Notes: generated by a model not told the origin, from the letters alone. A stretch of DNA of 13,957 nt from JBGLNJ01 sp964353405 (GCA_964353405.1 CAYGWJ010000358.1:1-13957), one strand, 5' to 3'. Counted from the first letter of the stretch, positions 5,574 to 13,125 are shown. Numbers and translations: made by a program.

Positions 5574-6862
5574 TGCTGCCGACCGATAGCTTGCTCAAAC
5601 ACTCGAACCGTCTGAGCCGCGATGCGATCCCACGTGAACAACTGTGACAGATCGGTCGCGCCGTGCTCCAGCCGGGCGCGCAAAGCCGTGTCTTGCATCG
5701 TGCGGCGGATACCGTCTGCCAGCGCATGCGAATCGCCCGTCGAAACGAGCAAGACGTTCTCGCCGTCACACAACTCTTCAAGCGGAACGGGCGGACGCGT
5801 GGTCACGATGGCGCGCCCGTGCGCCAGGGCCGCGTGAAACGTCCCGTGGCGAAAGCTCGCTCCCTCAACATAGGGCAAAGCAACGACATCCGTAGCATAA
5901 AAGCTGGCCGTGACCTGCTCTGGTGTCACAAAGCCCGTTGCGGCCATGCGGTCGGCCACGCCCAGCTCGCGCGCCAGCGACTCGACGCGCGCCGCATAGG
6001 CTGCGTTCGTGTCCGCGTCCGACGAGCCGGAGCGCCCGCCGATGTGCAACAGCCTGACAGCGCGTCCCTCTGCAACCAGCTCCGCCAGCGCGCGGATGAG
6101 CGACTCTCCGCCCTTGAGTGGATGAAAAAAACCAAAGTAACCTACCAACATCTCGTCCGGCCTGACCCCATATCGCGAGCGCCACTCGTCACGGTTGTAG
6201 CCTTTTGGCAGGCACGGCGCAATGTTGCTGCCAATGGGTATCTGGCGGATGGCAGATGGCGGATGGCAGATGGCGGATGGCGGATGGCGGATGGCGGATG
6301 GCGGATGGCGGATGGCGGATAGCGAATGGCTGAGGGCAGATTGCAGGTCCAGTGCGTCTTCTTGATTCGTGACGATGGCCGCATCGGCGTGGCGGGCAAG
6401 CGCGAGAACGACCTGGCGGCGCAACGGCCCGGCTTTGGGAAAGAGGTAGGGCGCGCGCAAGTCGTGAAAGGTGACGACGATGGGCAACAGACGGGGCCAA
6501 CGGATCAGCGGATGGATGCGACGAGCCAGCGGCAACAAGTTGATGGCCGGGTGCATGTTGTAAGCCGCCGTTTGAAATTGAAGGTTGACCACTTGTAGGC
6601 CAAGCCGCTTGGACTCGTCACTCAATGCCCGCCAACATCTCCAGCTCCACCCATCTATCACGCGCTCGACCTGTATGCCGCCATCCTGGCCGCCATCCTG
6701 GCCGCTATCCTGCGACGAAACATCGGCGACCTGCGGCCTGCGACCTGTGATCACATGGACCGCATGGCCCAAAGCGACCATGGCCCGGGCCACCTCGCGC
6801 GTGAAATCGCCCACGCCGCCCTGCATCGGCGCATACTCGCCCGTCACCAGCCCAATCTTCAT
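5570..6862 (-). CDS. GT4-family (GT-B fold) glycosyltransferase with repeat inserts
   Basis: This 430-residue protein is a retaining GT-B enzyme of the GT4 type, predicted to use a nucleotide sugar in the cytoplasm. The N-terminal domain opens with GLVTGEYAPMQGGVGDFTREVA, the usual glycine-rich first loop, and contains VVNLQFQTAAYNMHP (about 91-105) and VVTFHDLRAPYLFP (129-142). The C-terminal domain has the linker IPIGSNIAP (208-216), GYFGFFHPLKGGESLI (241-256), and LPYVEGASFRHGTFHAALAHGRAIVTT (about 329-355), the donor-binding region. Two parts look foreign: residues 41-62 (RRPQVAD ... QDGGQDGG) and residues 174-207, where a heptamer array is translated as SAIRHPP repeats. Without them the protein would be about 375 residues, the normal family size. 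It overlaps its neighbours on both sides by ATGA, so it is co-translated with the GT2 and GT-C genes. The sugar is unknown; D-rhamnose or mannose are candidates from context. Confidence 0.87.
   Translation of the reverse strand: MKIGLVTGEYAPMQGGVGDFTREVARAMVALGHAVHVITGRRPQVADVSSQDSGQDGGQDGGIQVERVIDGWSWRCWRALSDESKRLGLQVVNLQFQTAAYNMHPAINLLPLARRIHPLIRWPRLLPIVVTFHDLRAPYLFPKAGPLRRQVVLALARHADAAIVTNQEDALDLQSALSHSLSAIRHPPSAIRHPPSAICHPPSAIRQIPIGSNIAPCLPKGYNRDEWRSRYGVRPDEMLVGYFGFFHPLKGGESLIRALAELVAEGRAVRLLHIGGRSGSSDADTNAAYAARVESLARELGVADRMAATGFVTPEQVTASFYATDVVALPYVEGASFRHGTFHAALAHGRAIVTTRPPVPLEELCDGENVLLVSTGDSHALADGIRRTMQDTALRARLEHGATDLSQLFTWDRIAAQTVRVFEQAIGRQQ
6244..6341. repeat. Heptamer array (14 units, GGCGGAT type) inside the GT4 gene
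   Basis: Fourteen consecutive 7-mers fill 98 bp: GGCGGAT and GGCAGAT alternate, then seven identical GGCGGAT copies run from 6272 to 6320, followed by AGCGAAT, GGCTGAG and GGCAGAT. The same unit family makes up the intergenic arrays at 13126-13345 and 13737-13953. In this gene the coding strand reads it as PSAIRHP repeated. No unit here carries a stop, unlike several intergenic units. It sits at an expected surface loop just before the IPIGSN linker. Confidence 0.95.
6677..6712. repeat. 3 x 12-bp tandem repeat in the GT4 gene
   Basis: GCCGCCATCCTG occurs twice and GCCGCTATCCTG once, end to end. On the coding strand this gives QDSGQDGGQDGG, an acidic, flexible insert near residues 51-62. A period of 12 preserves the frame. 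Confidence 0.85.
6726..6746. repeat. 3 x heptamer (GCGACCT type) in the GT4 gene
   Basis: GCGACCT, GCGGCCT and GCGACCT are contiguous (the AGGTCGC motif on the coding strand), encoding GRRPQVA at about residues 40-46. The same AGGTCGC heptamer appears inside the GT-C gene at about 4409-4429, so a shared unit occurs at two separate coding sites. Confidence 0.7.
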
Positions 6863-7797
6863 GCCAGCCCCGACCGAAGCACCTGCCAGTAGGCGCGGAC
6901 GCGCTCACGGCGCAGCTCGCGCCTGGAGCCGATCAAAGCTTTCGCAGCTTCCAGCACGAGCTGCCACACGTACATCGCCAGCAGCGCCATTCGCAACAAG
7001 GTCGCCGCCCATTTGCCATGATGCTTGCGAAAATAGCGCACCTTGCTCGTTTGAAAATAGATGTGCCGTTGAGCCGTCACCTGATCGCTGCTCTTACCCA
7101 TGTGATGAATGACCTGCGCCTTGGGCAGGTAGACAATCTTCCAACCTGCTTGCTTGATGCGGCGGCACCAGTCCATCTCTTCCGAGTACATAAAGAAACC
7201 CTCGTCCAGCGCGCCGACCTGATCTATCACCTCGCGCCGCACCAGGAGGCACGCGCCCACCGCCCAATCCACCTGCTGCGTTTCGTCGTCGGTTCGGTCA
7301 AGCATATAGTAATCGCGCAAGACGCCGCGTGGGGCGACAGATTGCAGCCAGGTGCTTTCAAACAACGCCGTCATCATCGTCGGGAAGCGGCGGCGCGACG
7401 CCTGCACACTTGCATCCGCATTCAGCAGTTGAGGCGCAACCACGCCCACGTCCGGATGCGCATCGGCATAGGCGACGAGCGCCGAGAGCGCGTCGCCCAC
7501 CACCTGCGTATCCGGGTTCAAAATCAAGACGTAACGCCCTTGGGCGGCGACGATGCCGTCGTTGTTTCCGCCGGGATAGCCACGATTGGCTGCATTGACG
7601 ATGAGCCGCACAGCGGGGAACTCGGTGCGCACCATCTCGACAGAGCCGTCACTCGACGCATTATCTACGACAATGATCTCTGTGAACAGCGGCGGATGCC
7701 GAGTGGCAAAGCCATCATCACGGGCCACTGATCCCAGGCACTGCCGCAACAGGTCACGCACGTTCCAATTGAGAATGACGACTGAAAGATCAATCAT
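6859..7797 (-). CDS. GT2-family glycosyltransferase (rhamnosyltransferase-like)
   Basis: This 312-residue GT-A fold, inverting-type enzyme resembles WbbL-like rhamnosyltransferases. It starts SVVILNWNVRDLL and has the nucleotide-binding IIVVDNASSDGS (41-52), NAANRGYPGGNNDGI (68-82), the metal/DXD-equivalent LILNPDTQ (91-98), and AVGACLLVRREV (179-190). The acceptor/catalytic region is FFMYSEEMDWCRRIKQAGW (201-219). A hydrophobic segment near 266-287 followed by a basic tail suggests membrane association. ATG 7797 is preceded by GGAAG. It is the first gene of a four-gene unit, since a hairpin and a 68-bp gap separate it from the upstream polyprenyl synthase gene, and its stop overlaps the GT4 start by ATGA. 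The GDP-D-rhamnose genes nearby make D-rhamnose a plausible donor sugar, which is inference. Confidence 0.9.
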   Translation of the reverse strand: MIDLSVVILNWNVRDLLRQCLGSVARDDGFATRHPPLFTEIIVVDNASSDGSVEMVRTEFPAVRLIVNAANRGYPGGNNDGIVAAQGRYVLILNPDTQVVGDALSALVAYADAHPDVGVVAPQLLNADASVQASRRRFPTMMTALFESTWLQSVAPRGVLRDYYMLDRTDDETQQVDWAVGACLLVRREVIDQVGALDEGFFMYSEEMDWCRRIKQAGWKIVYLPKAQVIHHMGKSSDQVTAQRHIYFQTSKVRYFRKHHGKWAATLLRMALLAMYVWQLVLEAAKALIGSRRELRRERVRAYWQVLRSGLA

Positions 7798-7827
7798 GTG
7801 CTTCCGGCGGTACTCTCCGCAAACATC

Positions 7828-7849
7828 ACGGCGGCTTGGAAGCCGCCGT
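7828..7849 (-). terminator. Strong hairpin between polyprenyl synthase and GT2 (possible weak terminator)
   Basis: ACGGCGGCTT (7828-7837) and AAGCCGCCGT (7840-7849) form a perfect inverted repeat with a 2-nt centre, so about 8 bp would pair in practice. On the transcribed strand the following bases (GATGTTTGCGG) are only slightly T-rich. Termination may therefore be partial, or the element may be an mRNA processing or stability hairpin within a longer operon. Confidence 0.55.
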
Positions 7850-7865
7850 CTGGATTCTGGTCACG

Positions 7866-8840
7866 CTATGTTCGCCGTTGGACGACGAAATCCGTCAGGT
7901 CCTCCATCGCCTGGCGCGGCGGACCGGCCGGCAGGGGTAAAAGCGCCGCCACGCTGCGGCGGGCCAGGTCGCGCGCCTCCGCCAGCGCGCGGTCAATCGC
8001 GCCCGAATCTCTTATGGCGCTCACAGCCTGGCGAATGTCTTCGTCACTGCCGCGCCCGTTCTGAAGGATGCGAACCATCAATGGATCGCCGGGATGTTCC
8101 TCCAGGTAGCACAGCGTAGGCAGCGTGACAAGGCCTTGCCGCAGGTCGCTGCCCACCGGCTTGCCCATGTGCATCTGATCGCCCACAAAGTCGAGCACGT
8201 CATCTACCACCTGGAAAGCCATACCCAAATTGTAGCCGTACTCGCGCAGGGCAGCCACTTGCTCTTCGGGCGCATTCCGCAACATCCCGGCGGCCAGAGT
8301 CGCCAGCGTCAGGAGCGAAGCCGTCTTGGCATAGATGCGGGCATAGTAATCGTCGCGGCGTGTGCGAGTCTGCAGGTCGCTAAACTGTTGCTTGAGCTCG
8401 CCCGTGCAGATGACCATGAGTGTGTCGGCAAACACACGCATCACTCGCAGGCTGCCCGCCTGAGCTGCCAGGTCAGCGGCGCGAGCGAACAAATAGTCGC
8501 CGGTCAAGATGGTTGCGCCGGGCGTCCAGGCCGCGTTAAGAGTGGGAATGCCGCGCCGTAAGAGCGAGCCGTCAATCAAGTCATCGTGGACAAGCGACGC
8601 CGTGTGCAGCATCTCCACGGCAGCGGCTAACGCAACAGCTTCCGATCCGATCTCGGGCGAATAGAGACGACTCGCAAGAATCACCAGCGCAGGACGAATA
8701 CGCTTGCCGCCGCTGGACAGCAGGTGCTCGATCGCCGCCGAAAGCACCTCGTATTCCACCTTGGGCTTTTCACGCAGCTTGTCCTCGACGCGCGCCAAGT
8801 CGTCCCGAATGGATTCGAAAATCTGAAAGTGCCCTGCCAT
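7866..8840 (-). CDS. Long-chain polyprenyl diphosphate synthase
   Basis: This 324-residue trans-isoprenyl diphosphate synthase condenses isopentenyl diphosphate onto an allylic primer to make a long isoprenoid chain, for quinones or possibly lipid carriers. It has GGKRIRP (44-50), the first Asp-rich motif DDLID (86-90) with RRG close behind, GDYLFARA (114-121), and the second Asp-rich motif DDVLD (213-217) followed by GKPVGSDLRQG. The residue five before the first Asp is a small Ala (ASLVHDD), which favours long products of the octaprenyl/heptaprenyl type over farnesyl or geranylgeranyl. I chose ATG 8840 because AAGGAT (8844-8849) sits just upstream; a TTG at 8855 would start before that site. 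It follows tatD by 23 bp. The exact chain length cannot be read. Confidence 0.92.
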   Translation of the reverse strand: MAGHFQIFESIRDDLARVEDKLREKPKVEYEVLSAAIEHLLSSGGKRIRPALVILASRLYSPEIGSEAVALAAAVEMLHTASLVHDDLIDGSLLRRGIPTLNAAWTPGATILTGDYLFARAADLAAQAGSLRVMRVFADTLMVICTGELKQQFSDLQTRTRRDDYYARIYAKTASLLTLATLAAGMLRNAPEEQVAALREYGYNLGMAFQVVDDVLDFVGDQMHMGKPVGSDLRQGLVTLPTLCYLEEHPGDPLMVRILQNGRGSDEDIRQAVSAIRDSGAIDRALAEARDLARRSVAALLPLPAGPPRQAMEDLTDFVVQRRT

Positions 8841-8863
8841 GTTATCCTTGCTCAAAAGAAAAA

Positions 8864-9691
8864 TCAGCCAGCCAATCCAAACAGCGCGGTGGTGTTTGCC
8901 AGGGTCTGTGCCGCCACCTGCTCCAGTGTCAATCCCCTTGCCTCCGCCACCGCCTGCGCCACGAAGCGAACATAAGCTGGTTCGTTCCGCTTACCGCGAT
9001 AGGGCTGCGGCGTCAAGTAAGGCGCGTCCGTCTCGATCAACAACTGCTCCATCGGGACGGCCCGCGCGACCCCGCGCGTCTGTTCGGCATTCTTGCCTGC
9101 CCTGGCGGGCAGGCCAGGGTATGTCACCGGGCCACTGATGCCGATGTAAAATCCGAGCGCCGCCGCTCGCCTGGCCAGAGCCACGTCGCCGCTGAACGAA
9201 TGAAGCACGCCCAACTTGCCGTTGAGCGTAGAGTGTGGAGCGTGGAGCGATAAACTCCAACTGCTCAACACTGCCAGAACATCAGCATGCGCGTCACGGT
9301 CGTGGACGATGACGGGCAGGTCAAGCTCCGCAGCCAGATCGAGCTGCGCCTCGAACGCACGCCGTTGGACGTCACGCGGCGAGAGATCGCGGTAGTAATC
9401 CAATCCGATCTCACCCACTGCCACGCTCTTGGTCGCTTGTGCCAATGCTTTCAGCTCGACCCGTGCAGCCGCATCCAGCGTTTTAGCATCGTGCGGGTGT
9501 ACCCCAACCGCAGCATAGACGCCTGCATGGCGCCGGGCCAGCGCCACCGCCGCACGGCTCGACGGCAAATCCACGCCTGGATTAATCAGCCTTGTGACGC
9601 CCTGTTCCGCCGCGCGGGCGATGACAGCCTCACGGTCTGAATCAAAAGGCGGCTGATCCAGGTGGCAGTGCGAGTCAACCAGCTCGATCAC
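8864..9691 (-). CDS. tatD: TatD-family metal-dependent DNase/hydrolase
   Basis: This 275-residue TIM-barrel hydrolase of the TatD type is in the cytoplasm. TatD proteins act as metal-dependent 3'-5' exonucleases, and some remove D-amino acids from tRNA. All the metal ligands are present: His8 and His10 (DSHCHLD), Glu94 (VGEIGLDYY), His130 (PVIVHDRDA), His164 (LHSFSGD) and Asp222 (ETDAPYL). The start is GTG at 9691, sharing one base with the TAG stop of the mutase gene (TAGTG), so it depends on translational coupling. Two in-frame inserts interrupt an otherwise standard sequence of about 255 residues: residues about 146-158 (a heptamer tract) and about 192-199 (a palindrome encoding PGLPARAG, between VTY and KNAE). 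Both lie in loops away from the metal ligands, so the enzyme is probably active. Confidence 0.93.
   Translation of the reverse strand: MIELVDSHCHLDQPPFDSDREAVIARAAEQGVTRLINPGVDLPSSRAAVALARRHAGVYAAVGVHPHDAKTLDAAARVELKALAQATKSVAVGEIGLDYYRDLSPRDVQRRAFEAQLDLAAELDLPVIVHDRDAHADVLAVLSSWSLSLHAPHSTLNGKLGVLHSFSGDVALARRAAALGFYIGISGPVTYPGLPARAGKNAEQTRGVARAVPMEQLLIETDAPYLTPQPYRGKRNEPAYVRFVAQAVAEARGLTLEQVAAQTLANTTALFGLAG
9095..9119. repeat. Nested palindromic insert in tatD
   Basis: GCCTGCC (9095-9101) pairs with GGCAGGC (9108-9114). The overlapping CCCTGGC (9100-9106) also pairs with GCCAGGG (9113-9119). The two stems share bases and cannot form together. The element adds eight codons (PGLPARAG) exactly where TatD proteins normally run directly from a VTY-like strand into KNAE. 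Confidence 0.8.
9221..9255. repeat. Heptamer tract (GTGGAGC type) in tatD
   Basis: GTTGAGC, GTAGAGT, GTGGAGC, GTGGAGC and a degenerate GATAAAC run end to end. They are translated as SLSLHAPHSTLN, just before the GVLHSFSGD strand that supplies a metal ligand. Most TatD sequences have a much shorter loop here. Confidence 0.75.
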
Positions 9692-11118
9692 TAGCGCAGC
9701 CCGGCGATCTTGAGTCCGTCGCCCAAAATCGCTTTGACCTTATCCTGTTGCGTCGTCTCGGTGTACACGCGCACGATGGGCTCCGTGCCGGAGAAGCGGA
9801 CGAGCAGCCAGCCGCCATCTTCCATGACGAACTTGAAGCCATCGGTCATGTCCTTGCCCACGCACTGCAGCCCGGCAATGGTCGCCGGCATCTCGGACTT
9901 GAGCCGCGCTTCGGCCTGCACACGAAACTCCATCGAAGGCAGTTCGGTGTCAATCCGGTCATAATAGTGCGCGCCGACTTTACTGAACAGCCATTCCAAA
10001 AGCTGAGACGGCTTTTTACCCGTCCGCACCATGAAATCAAGGAACAATAGATTTCCGAGAATGCCATCGCGCTCCGGAACGTTGTTGCGGAACGCATAGC
10101 CGCCGGACTCTTCACCGCCTAAAATCGCGCCCACTTTTAAAAACATGGGCGCCACGTACTTGAACCCCACACCGGTTTCATACACCGGCACATCGTAGAG
10201 CTTGCCGAGCTTGTTGAGCATACTCGTCGTAGAGAGGGTCTTGACAATCGGCCCGCGTTCTTTGCGAACTTCAAGGTAATACAGCGCCAACAGCGCAAAG
10301 ACCTGAAGCTGGTTGACGAACAGGCCGTGCTCGTCGCCGATGCCCATGCGGTCGGCGTCACCATCGGTGATAAGACACACGTCGTACCCCAACTCGACCG
10401 TTCTGCGCAGGCCCACGTTGACATTGGGCGGGATCGGCTCTGGGCGCTTCATCTCCGGGAAGGACGGGTTGCGCTCGGCATGAATCTCGGTCACGACGGT
10501 CTTGCCACCTGACAGGATGCGCGTGAACCAGCCCGCGCCGTTGCCCCACATGGGCTCGACGACGATCTTGAGACCAGCGCTCTTGATCGGCTCGACATCC
10601 ACCAAATCCTTGATGTGGGTGAGATAGCTCACCGACGCATCGAACCCGGTGACGAGGCCCTGGCCCAGCGCCTCTTTCAGCCCCATGCGCTTGACGCCTG
10701 ACGATTCGGGGATGAGGGCCTCAATTTCCTTCAGCCCGGCCGGGGCAATCGCGCCGCCACGGTGGTCGCGCACCTTGAAGCCATTGTCGGTCGGCGGATT
10801 GTGAGAGGCCGTGATGTTGATCGCGCCCGCGGCCTTTTTATCCAGCACCGCGTACGAGATCACGGGCGTCGGCGTCGCGTCATCGGTCAGCCAGACACGC
10901 AGCCCGTTGGCCGCCAGCACCTCGGCGCACGCGCCGGCAAAGTGCTCGCTCGCAAAGCGCTTGTCGTAGCCCACCACCACCGGGCCATCACCCGCGCCAT
11001 GCTGTATGAGGTAGCTGGCAAATCCCTGCGCGCAGCGGCGAACGTTGGCGAACGTATAGTCGTCGGCCATGACGCCGCGCCAACCATCCGTCCCAAAAAC
11101 GATCAGCTCTTCCTTCAT
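9691..11118 (-). CDS. Phosphomannomutase/phosphoglucomutase (alpha-D-phosphohexomutase)
   Basis: This 475-residue four-domain alpha-D-phosphohexomutase interconverts hexose-6-phosphate and hexose-1-phosphate. The active-site phosphoserine loop is TASHNPP (103-109, Ser105), the metal loop is DGDADRMG (252-259), the sugar-specificity loop is GEESGG (335-340), and the phosphate-binding loop is RFSGTEP (441-447). The GEESGG form is common in both phosphoglucomutases and bifunctional PMM/PGM enzymes, so the sugar preference is not settled by sequence. Its place 11 bp after gmd suggests supply of mannose-1-phosphate for GDP-mannose. ATG 11118 has GGAG (11125-11128) six bases upstream. Its stop overlaps the tatD GTG. 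Confidence 0.93.
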   Translation of the reverse strand: MKEELIVFGTDGWRGVMADDYTFANVRRCAQGFASYLIQHGAGDGPVVVGYDKRFASEHFAGACAEVLAANGLRVWLTDDATPTPVISYAVLDKKAAGAINITASHNPPTDNGFKVRDHRGGAIAPAGLKEIEALIPESSGVKRMGLKEALGQGLVTGFDASVSYLTHIKDLVDVEPIKSAGLKIVVEPMWGNGAGWFTRILSGGKTVVTEIHAERNPSFPEMKRPEPIPPNVNVGLRRTVELGYDVCLITDGDADRMGIGDEHGLFVNQLQVFALLALYYLEVRKERGPIVKTLSTTSMLNKLGKLYDVPVYETGVGFKYVAPMFLKVGAILGGEESGGYAFRNNVPERDGILGNLLFLDFMVRTGKKPSQLLEWLFSKVGAHYYDRIDTELPSMEFRVQAEARLKSEMPATIAGLQCVGKDMTDGFKFVMEDGGWLLVRFSGTEPIVRVYTETTQQDKVKAILGDGLKIAGLR

Positions 11119-11129
11119 CGCTCGCTCCG

Positions 11130-12104
11130 CTAAACCCCGTTCTTTTGCAGCGCATCAAGGTCGGCGTCCACCATCAACTCGACCAGTTGATTAAAGGTCA
11201 CGCTCGGCTCCCAACCCAGCACACGCCCGGCTTTTTCCGGGTTGCCGATCAGGTGATCCACTTCAGCCGGGCGGATGAACGCCGGGTCAACGACGACATG
11301 TTTCTGCCAATCCAGGCCAACACGATCAAAGGCGACTTGACACAACTCGCGCACCGAGTGCGCTTCGCCCGTTGCCACCACGTAGTCGTCCGGGTGATCT
11401 TGCTGGAGCATCAGCCACATCGCGCGGACGTAATCCGGCGCGTAGCCCCAGTCGCGCTTGGCATCCAGGTTGCCCAGGTGCAATTCACTCGCCAGCCCCA
11501 GCTTGATCTTGGCGACCGTGTGGGTCACCTTGCGAGTGACAAACTCTAGGCCGCGCCGAGGCGACTCGTGATTGAACAAAATGCCGGAACACGCAAACAA
11601 GTTATAGCTCTCGCGATAGTTGACCGTGATCCAGTGACCATACACCTTGGCCACCCCATACGGGCTGCGCGGATAGAACGGCGTCTTTTCGGTCTGCGGC
11701 ACTTGCTGCACCTTGCCAAACATCTCGCTCGAGCTGGCCTGGTAAAAGCGAACGGTCGGGTCCACCATGCGGACCGCTTCCAGCATCCGCGTCACACCCA
11801 GCGCGGTGAACTCGCCTGTCAGCACCGGCTGTTTCCAAGAGGTCGGCACGAACGACTGCGCCGCCAGGTTGTAAACTTCGCTCGGCTTGTGCTCGCGGAG
11901 AATGTCCACCAGCGAGGTCAGGTCGAGCAAGTCGCCTTGCACGATTTCTATCTTGTCCTGAATGTGCCGGATACGGTCAAAGGTGACGGTCGAGCTGCGC
12001 CGCACCATGCCGACGACCCGATAGCCTTGCGAAAGCATAAAGTCGGCCAGATAACTTCCATCCTGGCCTGTGACTCCGGTTATGAGCGCTGTCCTGTTAC
12101 CCAA
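11130..12104 (-). CDS. gmd: GDP-mannose 4,6-dehydratase
   Basis: This 324-residue NAD(P)-dependent short-chain dehydrogenase converts GDP-D-mannose to GDP-4-keto-6-deoxy-D-mannose in the cytoplasm. The Rossmann loop is GVTGQDG (10-16). NLAAQSFVPTSW (79-90) and ASSSEMFG (123-130, Glu127) are Gmd signatures, and the catalytic pair is Tyr149 and Lys153 in SPYGVAK. FNHESPRRG (177-185) and GNLDAKRDWGYAPDYV (211-226) complete the family pattern. Length is normal for a bacterial Gmd. It starts with TTG (12104). The strong ribosome site AGAGGAGA is built over the TAG stop of rmd, 9 bp upstream, so the two are tightly coupled. Confidence 0.96.
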   Translation of the reverse strand: MGNRTALITGVTGQDGSYLADFMLSQGYRVVGMVRRSSTVTFDRIRHIQDKIEIVQGDLLDLTSLVDILREHKPSEVYNLAAQSFVPTSWKQPVLTGEFTALGVTRMLEAVRMVDPTVRFYQASSSEMFGKVQQVPQTEKTPFYPRSPYGVAKVYGHWITVNYRESYNLFACSGILFNHESPRRGLEFVTRKVTHTVAKIKLGLASELHLGNLDAKRDWGYAPDYVRAMWLMLQQDHPDDYVVATGEAHSVRELCQVAFDRVGLDWQKHVVVDPAFIRPAEVDHLIGNPEKAGRVLGWEPSVTFNQLVELMVDADLDALQKNGV

Positions 12105-12113
12105 GTTTCTCCT

Positions 12114-13076
12114 CTATCCAGCCGTTTGAGCTGTGATTCTCCCGCGCCAATCGTCGAGCACATCGCGGAGTGACTGTTCCAGCGGGATGGTTGGCTCCCA
12201 ACCCGTCGCCGCACGCAGCTTGCCTGCGTCGCACCGAATCTCCGGTGTATCCGACGGGCGCATCCGCGCCGGGTCTTGCTCCACGCGCACGGCAACGCGG
12301 CAAAAACTCACCAGGCGGTCCAGGATTTCCTGAATGGAACGCGAGCGGCCGGAGCCTATGTTATACACCTCGCCCGGCTGGCCCTGCGTGACAACAAGGT
12401 AATAGGCGCGCACAACATCACGCACGTCGGTAAAGTCGCGCCGCGCCGCAAGGTTGCCCACGCGAATGACGGGCTCCTGATGGCCCGCCTCGATCATCGC
12501 GATTTGTTTGGCAAAGGACGAGACAACAAAACTCTCACCCTGGCGCGGGCCGATGTGATTGAATGGCCTCACGCGCAGCACCGGTATTTGGTGGCTCTGA
12601 AAGTACGACAGCCCCAGCAAATCTTGCGCGACCTTGCTCACGGCATAGGGATTGTTGGGTCGCAGCGGACTGTCCTCACGGAGCGGCAAATCTTCCGGGC
12701 GCACCAGCCCGTATTCCTCGTTCGAACCGATCACGACCACGCGCGGCTTGGCGTCCAGCTTGACCAATCCATCCAGCAGATTCGCTTGAGCGCGAATGTT
12801 GTTTTCGAGCGTATCCCACGGGTCATCCCATGAAACAGGAACGTAGGATTGCGCAGCCAGGTGAAAGATCACATCGGGAGCCGAGCGCTCTAGCATCGCC
12901 CGCACGGCCAGCCGGTCGCGCAGGTTCAACTCGACGCACGCCACGCGCCGGTCGAGCTGAGAGCAGTCCCACCCCGGCAACACGCAACCGGAGACTTGCC
13001 AGTCAGTCTGGTTGAGCAAAGCGTCGGACAAGTGACTGCCCGCAAAGCCCCCTACACCTGTAATGAGCGCGCGCAA
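12114..13076 (-). CDS. rmd: GDP-4-keto-6-deoxy-D-mannose reductase (GDP-D-rhamnose forming)
   Basis: This 320-residue SDR-fold enzyme reduces the Gmd product to GDP-D-rhamnose. The Rossmann loop is GVGGFAG (7-13), with FHLAAQSYVPVSWDDP (71-86) and GSNEEYG (117-123). The catalytic pair is Tyr144 and Lys148 in NPYAVSK, with RPFNHIGPRQ (170-179) and RRDFTDVRDVV (212-222). The GSNEEYG and AQDLLG context points to Rmd rather than to the epimerase-reductase of GDP-L-fucose synthesis. A GDP-6-deoxy-talose-forming relative cannot be fully excluded. It starts with TTG at 13076, with GGAG (13083-13086) six bases upstream. It is the first gene of the operon, transcribed from the -10 box at 13111-13116. 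Confidence 0.9.
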   Translation of the reverse strand: MRALITGVGGFAGSHLSDALLNQTDWQVSGCVLPGWDCSQLDRRVACVELNLRDRLAVRAMLERSAPDVIFHLAAQSYVPVSWDDPWDTLENNIRAQANLLDGLVKLDAKPRVVVIGSNEEYGLVRPEDLPLREDSPLRPNNPYAVSKVAQDLLGLSYFQSHQIPVLRVRPFNHIGPRQGESFVVSSFAKQIAMIEAGHQEPVIRVGNLAARRDFTDVRDVVRAYYLVVTQGQPGEVYNIGSGRSRSIQEILDRLVSFCRVAVRVEQDPARMRPSDTPEIRCDAGKLRAATGWEPTIPLEQSLRDVLDDWRGRITAQTAG

Positions 13077-13110
13077 AGACCACTCCGTGACGAATGTCGC
13101 AAACGATCCG

Positions 13111-13116
13111 ATTATA
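13111..13116 (-). promoter_or_regulatory. -10 box of the rmd operon, abutting a heptamer array
   Basis: A perfect TATAAT on the minus strand lies 35 bp upstream of the rmd TTG. No good -35 hexamer is present. At 17-bp spacing the -35 position falls inside the first GGCGGAT units of the array that starts at 13126. The array therefore borders or replaces the upstream promoter half. Confidence 0.6.
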
Positions 13117-13125
13117 CCGCAAAAC

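Noticed and set aside
7690..7720. A further degenerate heptamer insert in the GT2 gene, because residues 31-37 (ATRHPPL) look like the SAIRHPP peptide
   Set aside because: The 7-mers there do not repeat one another; the peptide likeness may be chance.
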